A stretch of 64,000 bases of DNA, taken from the NCBI GenBank assembly GCA_963676345.2, contig CAXXTS010000001.1, positions 62,001-126,000 on the forward strand, read 5' to 3'. The position numbers and the translations under genes are program-made. A model generated the notes under the pieces. It saw only the letters and a list, made by a program, of their open reading frames with translations. It ran no database searches and was not told the origin of the DNA. Below are positions 27,066 through 35,710 of the stretch, one piece after another. Every line of letters starts with the position of its first letter. The first letter of the stretch is position 1. This DNA is from G963665925 sp963676345. GTDB taxonomy: Bacteria; Bacillota; Clostridia; Peptostreptococcales; Acidaminobacteraceae.

Positions 27066-28378
27066 GTGCGCAAAAACCACCAGAAATCCGATAAGGTTTA
27101 TGCAGCTTTAAGTTTCTCCTCGTAGATCAAATCGATGACCTTCGAGTCTATATAGCACCTTCCAGTTGACCAGTCTTCGCTATATTCGATCAAGTAGGAA
27201 GTGACTAAACGTATGTATGAATCAACCGATGGAAAAATGCCAACGACTTTGGTTCTTCGCCGAATTTCACGGTTTAAACGTTCAATCATGTTCGTTGAAG
27301 CGATTTTTCTAGAATCAATCTGTTCAAAATTGAAGAACTGAAGTGAATCTTCGAGACCTTCTTCTAGTGTCTTAATCGCTTCTGGATACTTACTTTCATA
27401 TTCATCCATAAAGGTATAAGCATAACTTTTAGCACTATTGTAATCAGGTTGAAGCCAGATTTGCTTCAGCTTTGAACCGAAGTGATTTTTCTGTTTGGAT
27501 GGTACATGTGCCATGATATTTCTCATGAAATGTACCTTGCAACGTTGCCAGGATGATCCCAGAAATGACTTTCGCGCTGCGCTAACAAGGCCCTTATGTG
27601 CATCTGAAACAACTAACCAGACGTGTTCAACGCCTCGTGCCTTCAACTTATCAAACAGTGTTGTATAGCTCGCTTCAGATTCCTCATACATTGGCTCAAC
27701 TGCAAGTATATCTCGTGTGCCATCAAGTTTAACGCCACAAACGACGTGAACAGCCATGTTTCTGACATGCCCATTATCTCGGATCTTTTCATAAAGAGCA
27801 TCTACCCAAAGAACAGGATATTCTGCATCGAGATTTCGATTTCGAAACGCTTCTACTTGTTCATTCAGCTCTTTTGTGATGTTACTTACATGGCCTTTCG
27901 AGATTGAATCGATCCCTAGACTTTTAGCGAGTTTCTCGATTTTTCTTGTGGAAACTCCATTGACGAATGCTTCCTGAATGACGTTCATTAGAGCGGCTTC
28001 GGAACGTTTTCGTTCCGTCACAAAGAATGGAATATAACCACCTTTACGTGGTTTTGGAACCATAAGATACATAGTCCCCATACGCGTATCAAAGCGTCTT
28101 GGTCGGTATCCGGCTCTGTAGCCATTTCTTGATCCTGAGCGTTCTGATTTATCAGCTCCAAGTTGATTTGAAAGTTCTGCTTCCATCAGCTGTTCGCACA
28201 GCCACTTGAGCATTTCAAGCATTGGGTCTTGCGCAGTTAGAAACTTTAATAGCATTTTTTCAAAAGGTAGGGTAGAATTTTGGTAAGCCATCGGTTTATC
28301 ATCTCCTTATTTGGGTTTTCTAGACAATTACCTTTTCGGAGTTTCCGATGGCTTTTCCTTTATTTATTTTTGCGCACT
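27066..28378 (-). mobile_element. IS256-family insertion sequence
   Basis: GTGCGCAAAAA at 27066 and its complement TTTTTGCGCAC ending at 28377 mark the ends of a ~1.31-kb element with one transposase gene on the minus strand. The 8-9 bp target duplication typical of the family is not visible. The two host fragments would rejoin in frame if the element is taken to 28378 (STL then LFYAIMSS). Confidence 0.88.
27098..28291 (-). CDS. IS256-family (MULE-type) transposase
   Basis: A 397-residue transposase of standard length with the DDE triad: D in LWVDALYEKI, D in VVSDAHKGL and E in MIERLNREIRRRTKVVGIFPS. The C/D-insertion region and W residues (SWQRCKVHFMRN) are also present. No frameshift or stop; the element may be active. 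The gene runs against the array. Confidence 0.94.
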   Translation of the reverse strand: MAYQNSTLPFEKMLLKFLTAQDPMLEMLKWLCEQLMEAELSNQLGADKSERSGSRNGYRAGYRPRRFDTRMGTMYLMVPKPRKGGYIPFFVTERKRSEAALMNVIQEAFVNGVSTRKIEKLAKSLGIDSISKGHVSNITKELNEQVEAFRNRNLDAEYPVLWVDALYEKIRDNGHVRNMAVHVVCGVKLDGTRDILAVEPMYEESEASYTTLFDKLKARGVEHVWLVVSDAHKGLVSAARKSFLGSSWQRCKVHFMRNIMAHVPSKQKNHFGSKLKQIWLQPDYNSAKSYAYTFMDEYESKYPEAIKTLEEGLEDSLQFFNFEQIDSRKIASTNMIERLNREIRRRTKVVGIFPSVDSYIRLVTSYLIEYSEDWSTGRCYIDSKVIDLIYEEKLKAA

Positions 28379-28609
28379 TTATTTTACGCTATCATGAGTT
28401 CGAATAATGATGAGATGAGCTTCTATTTTTCTGATTCAGTTAATGAACTGATGAAGAATCAATTAGGAGCATATAGCCAACAGACACGACGGGTCTATTT
28501 TTTAATGGGGGATAGCGAAGAATATATTGGATATACATTTGATGGAGAAATGGCAAAAAATGCGCTTATATATTTCCAAGAACAAAGAAAGAAAAAAGTC
28601 GACCTTTGA
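28379..28609 (+). pseudogene. Membrane-anchored protein, C-terminal part
   Basis: About 76 residues continue the gene interrupted by IS256, ending RVYFLMGDSEEYIGYTFDGEMAKNALIYFQEQ. The fragment has no start of its own and is separated from its membrane anchor. It ends 42 bp before attC 20. Confidence 0.6.
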
Positions 28610-28651
28610 TTTGTCTTAAGAGTTTGAGGTTATGTCATCGTTTTTTCAAGC

Positions 28652-28785
28652 ACATAACACATCGGTGTCCCGCCATTCGCCTTGAGGTTATGGAGTTTTG
28701 GAATTTTCCGCAGTGAAATGTTTATGCGACATTGAATGTGTTGAAATAGCTAGGGCGAACAGCGTGAACCGTGGGAACGTTATGC
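28652..28785 (+). other. attC 20 (class II)
   Basis: R'' ACATAAC at 28652-28658 and R' GTTATGC at 28779-28785. Its R'' differs at the outermost base from the complement of the cassette's own R' (GTTATGG at 26618). Confidence 0.9.
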
Positions 28786-28809
28786 ATCATTTAATTGCTA
28801 GGAGGAGTT

Positions 28810-29490
28810 ATGTCAACACTTTTTGACTTTTACAAAGAACTGTATGAAAAGGAAATTGACTATAAAGAAAAAATCAGTAACAGAATTTCCGTTCCTATTG
28901 GTATAATTTCACTTTTAAGTGGATTAGATTCATATTTACTATTAAATACAGCGTTTAGTACGAATGATTCCTATTGCATAGCGTTATTGGTACTTATTGT
29001 TTTATTCAACGTAAGTCTAGGTGTGTCGGTTTACTATACAGTTAAGTCTTATCATGGATATAAGTATCTGTACATAAGTTATCCCAAAGAAATTGAAGAA
29101 TACTCTAAACCACTTCGAAACTACTATTCAGAGAATTATGATGCGTTTTTTTCCAATACTGACTTGTCTATAGAGGAATTAACTTATAATCATGTGAAAA
29201 AAGAGCTACTCTATGAAATGTATTTAACAATGTCGGATCATAATATGAAATTAAATAAAAAGAAAACAAAATATTTGTTTAGGACAGGTATGTCGATTGC
29301 AATAGCAATTATATTGGGAATAGCTGCATCTACGGTATTCATTTTACAATATAAAATTGTCCAAGAAGCTGATAAACAAGAGATTACAAATGAAAATGTA
29401 ATTACAGTTCAAAAGGGGGGAGACACTATCACAATATTTGATAAACTTGAAAAGATTGAGACTGAATCAATAATTATTGAAGGAAAGTGA
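28810..29490 (+). CDS. Four-helix membrane protein, putative effector
   Basis: A 226-residue protein. AGGAGG directly upstream fixes the ATG at 28810. Hydrophobic segments near residues 22-45 (VPIGIISLLSGLDSYLLL), 55-80 (IALLVLIVLFNVSLGVSVYYTV) and 165-190 (GMSIAIAIILGIAASTVFIL) frame a ~90-residue cytoplasmic region. The C-terminal tail is acidic. I do not recognise the family; the layout recalls SLATT-like pore proteins. It is followed nine bases later by a tiny proline-rich gene in the same cassette. Confidence 0.6.
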   Translation: MSTLFDFYKELYEKEIDYKEKISNRISVPIGIISLLSGLDSYLLLNTAFSTNDSYCIALLVLIVLFNVSLGVSVYYTVKSYHGYKYLYISYPKEIEEYSKPLRNYYSENYDAFFSNTDLSIEELTYNHVKKELLYEMYLTMSDHNMKLNKKKTKYLFRTGMSIAIAIILGIAASTVFILQYKIVQEADKQEITNENVITVQKGGDTITIFDKLEKIETESIIIEGK

Positions 29491-29499
29491 GGGGAGAAT

Positions 29500-29637
29500 A
29501 TGGTAGAGGAAAGAAATTATATATTTGACGATGAGAAAAAGCCACCAGAACCACCAAAGCCTACAAAGCCACTACCCAGAGAAGTATTAGAAACATTCAC
29601 AATTGAGAAGAAAGATAAGAATAAAAAACGCAATTAA
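29500..29637 (+). CDS. Proline- and lysine-rich microprotein
   Basis: A 45-residue ORF with GGGGAG eight bases before the ATG and a nine-base gap from the preceding gene, so likely cotranslated with it. The sequence is disordered: an acidic start, then KKPPEPPKPTKPLP and a charged KKDKNKKRN end. It may be a cofactor or inhibitor of the membrane protein. It ends six bases before attC 21, which supports it as the cassette's last gene. Confidence 0.55.
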   Translation: MVEERNYIFDDEKKPPEPPKPTKPLPREVLETFTIEKKDKNKKRN

Positions 29638-29642
29638 ACAAC

Positions 29643-29773
29643 GCATAACACAGCAGTTCCCAAAATGCCCCTTTGTATATACGAAGGGGCATTTCTTGTA
29701 CTCAGTTTATGGTAAAATATAGTATATGATTTATAAAAAGAGGGGCACATCGGGAACTGTGGGAACGTTATGG
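29643..29773 (+). other. attC 21 (class I)
   Basis: R'' GCATAAC at 29643-29649 and R' GTTATGG at 29767-29773. TGCCCCTTTG/CGAAGGGGCA hairpin (full pairing), TTTCTTGT, TATG-G-TAAAAT at 29708-29718. Confidence 0.92.
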
Positions 29774-29836
29774 GACAAATTGGGCTAAGTTAATTTTAAG
29801 AATATATTTTGCTTTATGATGTTTATGAAAGGATAA

Positions 29837-30418
29837 ATGGTAAAAATGACAGTGTTAGCTATGAGTGAAATGAAGGAATTAACTATAAAAGCACTGAATA
29901 TATATAGTGAAAGCATAGATTTAAACTTCGATGCGCGTCTAGGTAAAGTTGAGAGTACTTTAAAAGCACTTTTGTTTAATTCGGCACTAGTCAAGAAACA
30001 TTCTGCCTATTTGGAGTATCCAATGAGAAAACTCAATGTTTTAATGGGAGAAAGTGACAATGATGACTTTTCAGATTCAAGGCTTAAAATTGACTTAGTA
30101 ATAGACAAGACACTAGTTGAAGTTAAGATGGGGTATATGTTTAGAGATGGAACAGGTTACTTCAATAAACACATTAAAGCAGACATTGAGAAACTTCGCA
30201 AAACCAAACTTGGAGGTTATGTAGTTTATTTTTCTTCGACGGATGTAAGTAATGATTACTGCGAAAACATGAATACTGCGAACAAGGAAAGTAGAATTAA
30301 CGGAAAACACTCTGAACTAATTGATTGCTTTAACAATGAATGTAGTTCAGTATTAGAATATGGGATAGAAAGAAATATTTATTATTATATTTTTAAAGTT
30401 TGTAGTAACCAAAGTTGA
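29837..30418 (+). CDS. PD-(D/E)xK-like nuclease
   Basis: A 193-residue protein with D86 (LKIDLVID) and E95-x-K97 (LVEVKMGY), a clean restriction-endonuclease-type core, then a strand YVVYFSST. A long alpha-helical N-terminus precedes it. AAAGGA lies before two in-frame ATGs (29837 and 29846). The next gene, 40 bp downstream, carries a HEPN-like motif, so the cassette pairs two candidate nucleases. Confidence 0.62.
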   Translation: MVKMTVLAMSEMKELTIKALNIYSESIDLNFDARLGKVESTLKALLFNSALVKKHSAYLEYPMRKLNVLMGESDNDDFSDSRLKIDLVIDKTLVEVKMGYMFRDGTGYFNKHIKADIEKLRKTKLGGYVVYFSSTDVSNDYCENMNTANKESRINGKHSELIDCFNNECSSVLEYGIERNIYYYIFKVCSNQS

Positions 30419-30458
30419 AATGTTCATTTAATAAAATGGAATAGGCAGGATATGTTTT

Positions 30459-31619
30459 ATGAGTAGAATTAGTGAAATTAGAAATATGGTTTTAGCATAT
30501 GAGGATTCACTATGGAGCGGAACTCTAAAGAGTTATCCAAATGAACGTGTTCCTCACGGTTATCTAAGTGTATTTAAATGTCATCCAGACGCATATCATT
30601 TTCATAGACATGAAATGTTTAATTTCGTTGCTAGGTCAGGTGAATCTTCATCTTTAATTGCTGAATTTGAAATTATCCGCAGTAAGCTAATTGAATATGA
30701 TAAACAAAATGGTTATATAATACGTCAATACTTAAAGACAGAGAATGGATTAAATAAACTAGTAGATCGTCTAAGAAATATTAGAGAGATGTATACTGAG
30801 TTGCTACCACAGAGCGATGGTCAAATTTATCTAACAAGAACTTGGTTAAATTATTATGTTAGTACATATGAGGTTACGGAATACTTGTTAATGCTCTTAA
30901 TGATTTTGCAGGCATTAAATGGAATGGAAATAGATACAACATTTTCAGCAATGCGTGACAGAAAAGGAAATGTTGTTAAAGGGCGAGTTATTAACAGAAT
31001 AAGGGAGCTTTCGGGTGATTATCCGGTTTTGAATGAGTATTTTTGTAGCGGTTTTAATCCAGGCTTTAGAAATAGTATAGGACACAATAATTATAGAATT
31101 GATGGGAATATGTTCATTGATTTAGATGGTGCTTTATCTATTGACATAGAGTGTTTTCGGCGTATGAACTATCATCTTCAAGAAATCCATAGTGCTATAT
31201 TCAATTTCATGAACTTACATGCAATTAATACTGACAAAATAGTTGACTGCGGGACTATCTCGGTGGGGTATCAATCAAACTTCAACGGTATTCCAGCTCT
31301 AAACATCTTTGAGTTATGGTCATTTTCAAGTATTTCTCAAGATTTGAGCTGGCTTCATACTATAAAAGTTAATGCTAATAAGTTGCATCTGAAGCTTAAA
31401 TTAAATGGCAGAATCATATATAAAAACTTGTGGGATAAAGAACTTGTTAGGTGGTATGACCTAACAAAAGATAATGACAAAATTCTAGTAAGAGTGATTA
31501 CGATTCAGCCACATATTAATCATAATGAAACTGACTTTAATATTCGTGGGAAGGATTATGAAGTATTGTCATCAAAAGTACTAGGTTATTTTCCTATAAG
31601 TCATACTGGTAGATTATAG
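30459..31619 (+). CDS. HEPN-like protein with RNSxGH motif
   Basis: A 386-residue protein. R204-N-S-I-G-H209 (FNPGFRNSIGHNNYRI) fits the R-x4-H catalytic motif of HEPN ribonucleases and sits after a long helical region, as expected. The C-terminal ~100 residues are beta-rich. TAGGCAGG precedes the ATG. Together with the PD-(D/E)xK protein upstream it forms an unrecognised two-gene module, plausibly an abortive-infection pair. Confidence 0.6.
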   Translation: MSRISEIRNMVLAYEDSLWSGTLKSYPNERVPHGYLSVFKCHPDAYHFHRHEMFNFVARSGESSSLIAEFEIIRSKLIEYDKQNGYIIRQYLKTENGLNKLVDRLRNIREMYTELLPQSDGQIYLTRTWLNYYVSTYEVTEYLLMLLMILQALNGMEIDTTFSAMRDRKGNVVKGRVINRIRELSGDYPVLNEYFCSGFNPGFRNSIGHNNYRIDGNMFIDLDGALSIDIECFRRMNYHLQEIHSAIFNFMNLHAINTDKIVDCGTISVGYQSNFNGIPALNIFELWSFSSISQDLSWLHTIKVNANKLHLKLKLNGRIIYKNLWDKELVRWYDLTKDNDKILVRVITIQPHINHNETDFNIRGKDYEVLSSKVLGYFPISHTGRL

Positions 31620-31635
31620 AAACGCCAAATTCATC

Positions 31636-31767
31636 CCATAACACAGCAGTTCCCAAAATGCCCCTTTGCTTATTACGAAGTGGCATTTCTTATGCTCAGT
31701 TTATGGTAAAATATAGTTTAAGAGTTATAAAAAGAGGGGCACTTCGGGAACTGTGGGAACGTTAGGA
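31636..31767 (+). other. attC 22 (class I)
   Basis: R'' CCATAAC at 31636-31642 and R' GTTAGGA at 31761-31767. Hairpin as in attC 6; TATG-G-TAAAAT at 31702-31712. The R' GTTAGGA is matched by TCCTAAC at 34110. Confidence 0.92.
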
Positions 31768-31900
31768 GTCATAACACAAAGATATACTTTGCTATAATGA
31801 GTAGTCGTCTAAATACGAAATTAAACTTTTATATGATCTTCATCGTATATTTGTAAAGAGGACGAAATTGTTGTAAAATAGAACAGTAAAATATTACATG

Positions 31901-31929
31901 TTGACAACTTATGCAAAATATTGTATAAG
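31901..31929 (+). promoter_or_regulatory. Strong promoter of the three-gene nuclease operon
   Basis: TTGACA at 31901-31906, exactly 17 bp, TATAAG at 31924-31929. It lies 29 bp before the first start codon. This is the best -35/-10 pair in the window and makes the operon independent of upstream read-through. Confidence 0.7.
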
Positions 31930-31957
31930 ATTTTACTATAAATGGATGGTGTATTGT

Positions 31958-33004
31958 ATGCAAAACGCATTTAAATTAAGAAAAGACTCACTTGAGGCAA
32001 GCTATACACAATACGAATTAGGAAAGATCGTATCTGAACTTCGTAGTAAAGGTTTAATTATAACTTCGAAAGCTCAACTTAAGAAAAATGAAACAGGAGC
32101 AATCAATTGTGTGGGTCTTGACAACCGTTCAATTTTGGTAAAGGCATTAAAGAGTAGTAATGAAGAAATCTTGAAAGAAATTGAGAATCATGACTATGAA
32201 AAAGGGTATAAATACTCTATGATCTTCGAGAATGCTAAAATCAAACAAGTTGCAAAACCACTTGATTACATCAAATATAACGAAAAATCTATTGACTATA
32301 TTGGCAAAAATTTCGAGAAACCAACTATTAATGTTGTTGGTGATGAAACTTTTGTAAAGTTTACAAGAGAGATTAAGAATAAAAATACATTGACTGAAAC
32401 ACGTTTGTATACAGTTCTTTGTATTATAAACAATATAACTGGAATTATAGAAGTAAGATTTGATCAAGCATCAGATAGATTTAAGGCAAGTGATCAATTC
32501 TATATTGAGTCTGCGAAGAAAGTAAAATCATGGATCCAAAGGCACTTTGGTATTTCATTGAAAACTATTAACTTCACATACATTATTGATAAGATTGTCA
32601 ATAGTGGTGATGACAATATTAGAGTCTGTTATGAGGACATGATTCTTGAAAATAAATGTAGAGCAAGTTTTCAGGCGACTGAAAACACTTTAGAATTACC
32701 TGTTATTGGTGACTTGCAGAAAATTATTCAAGATAATCCTCAAGTCTTTACTGAGAACTCAGATGCGCGTAAGATTATTGAATCATACATCAAGAAAGTT
32801 TATGCTACCTCTGAGTTTCCCAAAAGAGGAATTAGGTGGTTGGAAGAGAATAAGCAAGTTATGTTTATTCATAATTATAAATCTGAAAGTGATACTTTAA
32901 TACATCACTATGCCGAAAATAATAATAAGGAGATGATGGATCATGTTAGAGAGTATGTTATCAAACATCGAAAACGAGTTAAAAAGAAAAAATCTAATAG
33001 ATGA
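31958..33004 (+). CDS. Nuclease operon protein 1, unknown family
   Basis: A 348-residue basic protein of unknown family. The ATG at 31958 follows GGATGGTG; a longer frame from 31898 overlaps the promoter and is unlikely. The N-terminus is helical, the middle strand-rich (TRLYTVLCIINNITGIIEVRFDQ), and the C-terminus ends in KHRKRVKKKKSNR, suggesting nucleic-acid contact. The next gene starts 62 bp before this one ends. A sensor or DNA-recognition subunit is one possibility. Confidence 0.6.
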   Translation: MQNAFKLRKDSLEASYTQYELGKIVSELRSKGLIITSKAQLKKNETGAINCVGLDNRSILVKALKSSNEEILKEIENHDYEKGYKYSMIFENAKIKQVAKPLDYIKYNEKSIDYIGKNFEKPTINVVGDETFVKFTREIKNKNTLTETRLYTVLCIINNITGIIEVRFDQASDRFKASDQFYIESAKKVKSWIQRHFGISLKTINFTYIIDKIVNSGDDNIRVCYEDMILENKCRASFQATENTLELPVIGDLQKIIQDNPQVFTENSDARKIIESYIKKVYATSEFPKRGIRWLEENKQVMFIHNYKSESDTLIHHYAENNNKEMMDHVREYVIKHRKRVKKKKSNR

Positions 33005-33326
33005 TGATGACATTGAGATCCTCATTGAAGAGTATTTTAGGTATTTGAGTGAAAACTCATATCTCAGAGCTGGCAAGATTATGGAAAAAATTGACTGCGA
33101 TGTGAATTTAGCGTATAAGATCATAACAGAGATAGAGAGTCTAGGATATGTAAAACCCGTTTATTCCTTGTATTGCGGAAATTGTAGACAAGAACAAACG
33201 AAAGAGTATGAAGCATTCACTGATGTACCTGATGAAGCTCTGTGTCAGACATTAGACTGTGATTTAGAACTAAACTCGAAGAATGATTTACTAATACTTT
33301 TTAAGGTGATGTATTCTAATGATTGA
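32943..33326 (+). CDS. Nuclease operon protein 2, zinc-ribbon-like
   Basis: A 127-residue acidic protein. Helical first half; C-terminal CGNCRQEQ then C-QTLDC provides four cysteines of a probable zinc ribbon, after a winged-helix-like segment (DCDVNLAYKIITEIESLGYVKPVY). AAGGAG lies upstream of the ATG at 32943, inside protein 1. It overlaps the third gene by eight bases. Small helix-plus-zinc proteins of this type often act as adaptors. Confidence 0.62.
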   Translation: MLESMLSNIENELKRKNLIDDDDIEILIEEYFRYLSENSYLRAGKIMEKIDCDVNLAYKIITEIESLGYVKPVYSLYCGNCRQEQTKEYEAFTDVPDEALCQTLDCDLELNSKNDLLILFKVMYSND

Positions 33327-34059
33327 TAATAAAGAAGTAGAACGTATGAGTGCATACCTCGAAGCGATGGCTAATGATCCAGAGAAACTTCGTAGTATTC
33401 TTACTACATGGTCTTCTGAGACAAAAGAGGAATATGAGCGTTTGTACAATGAAGTAAAAAGAGTAAATGGTATTCAAGTATCAAGTAAAAATGGTAATAC
33501 GACAACTACAATTGGTAAACCACTTGAAGATCTAGTAGAGTTTATATTTGAGAAGTCCGGGATTTTTAAAGTTTACTCAAATGTTCGAACCAGAACTAAT
33601 GAGTTGGATCATGTTATCATGCTTAAAGCGTATGGCAAGACAATTCGAAAGTTTGGTGCTTTAGATTTTGAACAAGATCATGTAATTTCAGAGTGTAAAA
33701 ATTATAAAACCACAACTAGTATTACATATGTTGGGAAATTCTATGCACTTTTGGATAATAAGTCTACAAAACTTGGCATAATGTTCTCTTACCATGGAAT
33801 GACTTCAACTAATGGAGGATGGGGAGCTGCGAAAGGTCTCACTAAACAGCTTCTTCTGAAACGAAATGAAAATGATAAAATTTACATAATTGATTTCAAC
33901 AAAGAACATTTTGATAAGTTGCTAGACGGAAAAAAATCGATTGTTGATATAATTGAAGAGGAAATTAATAAGTTGAAATTTGATGCATATTCTTTCGAAT
34001 CAAACATTTTACCTCACGACTCTGAGGATAGTTTAGAGATACCTGAGTATGAAAACTAA
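33319..34059 (+). CDS. Nuclease operon protein 3, Mrr-like restriction endonuclease
   Basis: A 246-residue protein with the full restriction-like core: E70 (GKPLEDLVEFIFEKSG), D97 (TNELDHVIML) and E125-x-K127 (HVISECKNYK), followed by the strand LGIMFSYHG. This matches Mrr_cat-type enzymes that cut DNA. An N-terminal acidic helix may bind the partner proteins. AAGGTGAT precedes the ATG. Two overlapping upstream genes and a private promoter suggest a dedicated three-component defence system that I cannot match to a named one. Confidence 0.72.
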   Translation: MIDNKEVERMSAYLEAMANDPEKLRSILTTWSSETKEEYERLYNEVKRVNGIQVSSKNGNTTTTIGKPLEDLVEFIFEKSGIFKVYSNVRTRTNELDHVIMLKAYGKTIRKFGALDFEQDHVISECKNYKTTTSITYVGKFYALLDNKSTKLGIMFSYHGMTSTNGGWGAAKGLTKQLLLKRNENDKIYIIDFNKEHFDKLLDGKKSIVDIIEEEINKLKFDAYSFESNILPHDSEDSLEIPEYEN

Positions 34060-34109
34060 ATACTTCAGTTGATTGTGTATTAGTAGTGTATAGCACTTTG
34101 AGTGACGAC

Positions 34110-34241
34110 TCCTAACACAGCAGTTCCCAAAATGCCCCTTTGTTTATACGAAGTGGCATTTCTTATACTTAATTTATGGTAAAATATAGTATGTGCTTTA
34201 TAAAAAGTGGGGGCACTTCGGGAACTGTGGGAACGTTATGT
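34110..34241 (+). other. attC 23 (class I)
   Basis: R'' TCCTAAC at 34110-34116 and R' GTTATGT at 34235-34241. Hairpin as in attC 6; TATG-G-TAAAAT at 34175-34185. Confidence 0.92.
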
Positions 34242-34313
34242 AAAATTTCAATTTGGGTTTATGTTGTTACAAAAATAAACTTTTATATTCTGAAAGCTAT
34301 GATTGAGGTCTTT

Positions 34314-34817
34314 ATGAATACAAAATATAGGTACTATGTTGCAATTGGATTAGGCTTATTCTCGGGATTAATGCTTCTCGACTTGAAAGTAATTGTGTTT
34401 GTCTCATTATATGTTGCTATTTTTTTGAACATTATTCATTATTCAACAAAAATTTTTAACAAGAAAATGAGAGCAAAAAGTGAAGTTATAACTATTAATG
34501 GACTGGTAGAGAGTCATGCTATCGTGGAAATTCTTTCACCTGAGTATAGTCTTAATAGGACCCAATCCAAATATGATGGTGCAAAGTACCATTACTATGA
34601 TTCTATTGTTTTTAGATCAGCGGATGGAAAAATATTTAAGATATTAGTAGGCCTAAATTGTAAAAGAGAAGTTCTGTTGGATTATACTCAGTCATTAGAA
34701 TTTAGTAGTCCACAATATCAAGCAATTGAGAGCTTGAGTATTCAAGTAGTACAGTTTGATGATGAGTACTATTGTGAAAGAGATCTATTTATGAAGCTTA
34801 AAGGAATAGATATTTAA
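34314..34817 (+). CDS. Membrane-anchored protein with C-terminal soluble domain
   Basis: A 167-residue protein. The frame opens inside attC 23, but GAGGT seven bases upstream supports the ATG at 34314. Two adjacent hydrophobic helices (YVAIGLGLFSGLMLL and VIVFVSLYVAIFLNII) anchor a ~115-residue domain of mixed strands with two cysteines (GLNCKREVLL, EYYCERD). The family is not recognised. It is the single gene of a short cassette. Confidence 0.55.
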   Translation: MNTKYRYYVAIGLGLFSGLMLLDLKVIVFVSLYVAIFLNIIHYSTKIFNKKMRAKSEVITINGLVESHAIVEILSPEYSLNRTQSKYDGAKYHYYDSIVFRSADGKIFKILVGLNCKREVLLDYTQSLEFSSPQYQAIESLSIQVVQFDDEYYCERDLFMKLKGIDI

Positions 34818-34857
34818 ATGTTAAAAGTAAATTGTATAGACATCAAATTGAAACTAT

Positions 34858-34988
34858 ACATAACACGTCCATTCCCAACAGACGCCTTGTGGTTACAAAA
34901 TTTAGGGGTGTTGCGAAGCTAGAACTAATTAAGAAATATAGATTTTGTAACCAGAGGGCGTCCATCGGGAATGGCGGGAACGTTAGGT
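34858..34988 (+). other. attC 24 (class III)
   Basis: R'' ACATAAC at 34858-34864 and R' GTTAGGT at 34982-34988. The spacer forms a long stem GGTTACAAAAT/ATTTTGTAACC without a T tail. The second MITE-like element starts 25 bp after the G of this R' box. Confidence 0.9.
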
Positions 34989-34992
34989 GTCA

Positions 34993-35006
34993 TATAATTT
35001 ATTCGG
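34993..35006. repeat. 14-bp target duplication, left copy
   Basis: TATAATTTATTCGG, identical to 35560-35573. Confidence 0.87.
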
Positions 35007-35559
35007 GCTTAAATGAAAAAGTAAGTTCCGTTTTAGCCTAAATTGCGGAAGTTAGTTTTGCATAATTTAAGAAGCGGAAGTTAGTTTTGCAAAGGGAATA
35101 CATCCGTTGTTTTTAGAAAGCTTGTAGAAGCAGTTTAATACATAGACTCAGTTATACTTATTGGCCAATGCATTATTGAAAACGAAGATAAATACGATGT
35201 GAGCCTCGTAAATAGTGTGTCTGAGGATTGTAACGACTTATTTAATGTACAACAATCAAGATGAATGATAGTATTATCTGCAAGAGAATTTAGTGTCAAT
35301 TGACGATAGATTCTGGTTGATTGTCATTGATAAATACAACCGGAATCTACTCGTGCAAAACATAGGTTAGCGGAATTTACTCTTGCAAGATTTACCGGTA
35401 GCCTTTTTCTTGTACAGAAAATCGCACTAAAATTAACAAATAAAGTAAATATTCTAGATTTTTCAGTATATAAGGATGTAATTTTGGAAAGAAAAAACGG
35501 ATGTTACTGTTGCACTGTAACAAGTTGATGAAAAACGGAAGTTAGTTTTTCAATCAACG
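35007..35559 (+). mobile_element. MITE-like element, copy 2
   Basis: A 553-bp ORF-less insertion matching 20990-21553, with the same orientation, the same imperfect terminal inverted repeats and the same iterated CGGAAGTTAGTTTTGCA-type motifs (left cluster near 35045 and 35075, right cluster near 35340, 35372, 35498 and 35536). The interior has diverged more than the ends. It lies in the leader of the DUF6119-type gene. Confidence 0.82.
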
Positions 35560-35573
35560 TATAATTTATTCGG
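35560..35573. repeat. 14-bp target duplication, right copy
   Basis: TATAATTTATTCGG, the right-hand duplicate flanking MITE-like copy 2. Confidence 0.87.
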
Positions 35574-35710
35574 TTTAAAATCGAAGTACAGTGTGGTAAC
35601 ATATTACTAATAGGTTATTGTGTGCAGATGTGGGAGTTTGCGCATAATTGAGTTGATAGCATAGCATTGATTGGTATGTTTTTTGGCGTGCAGTGAAACA
35701 GCTTATTGTA

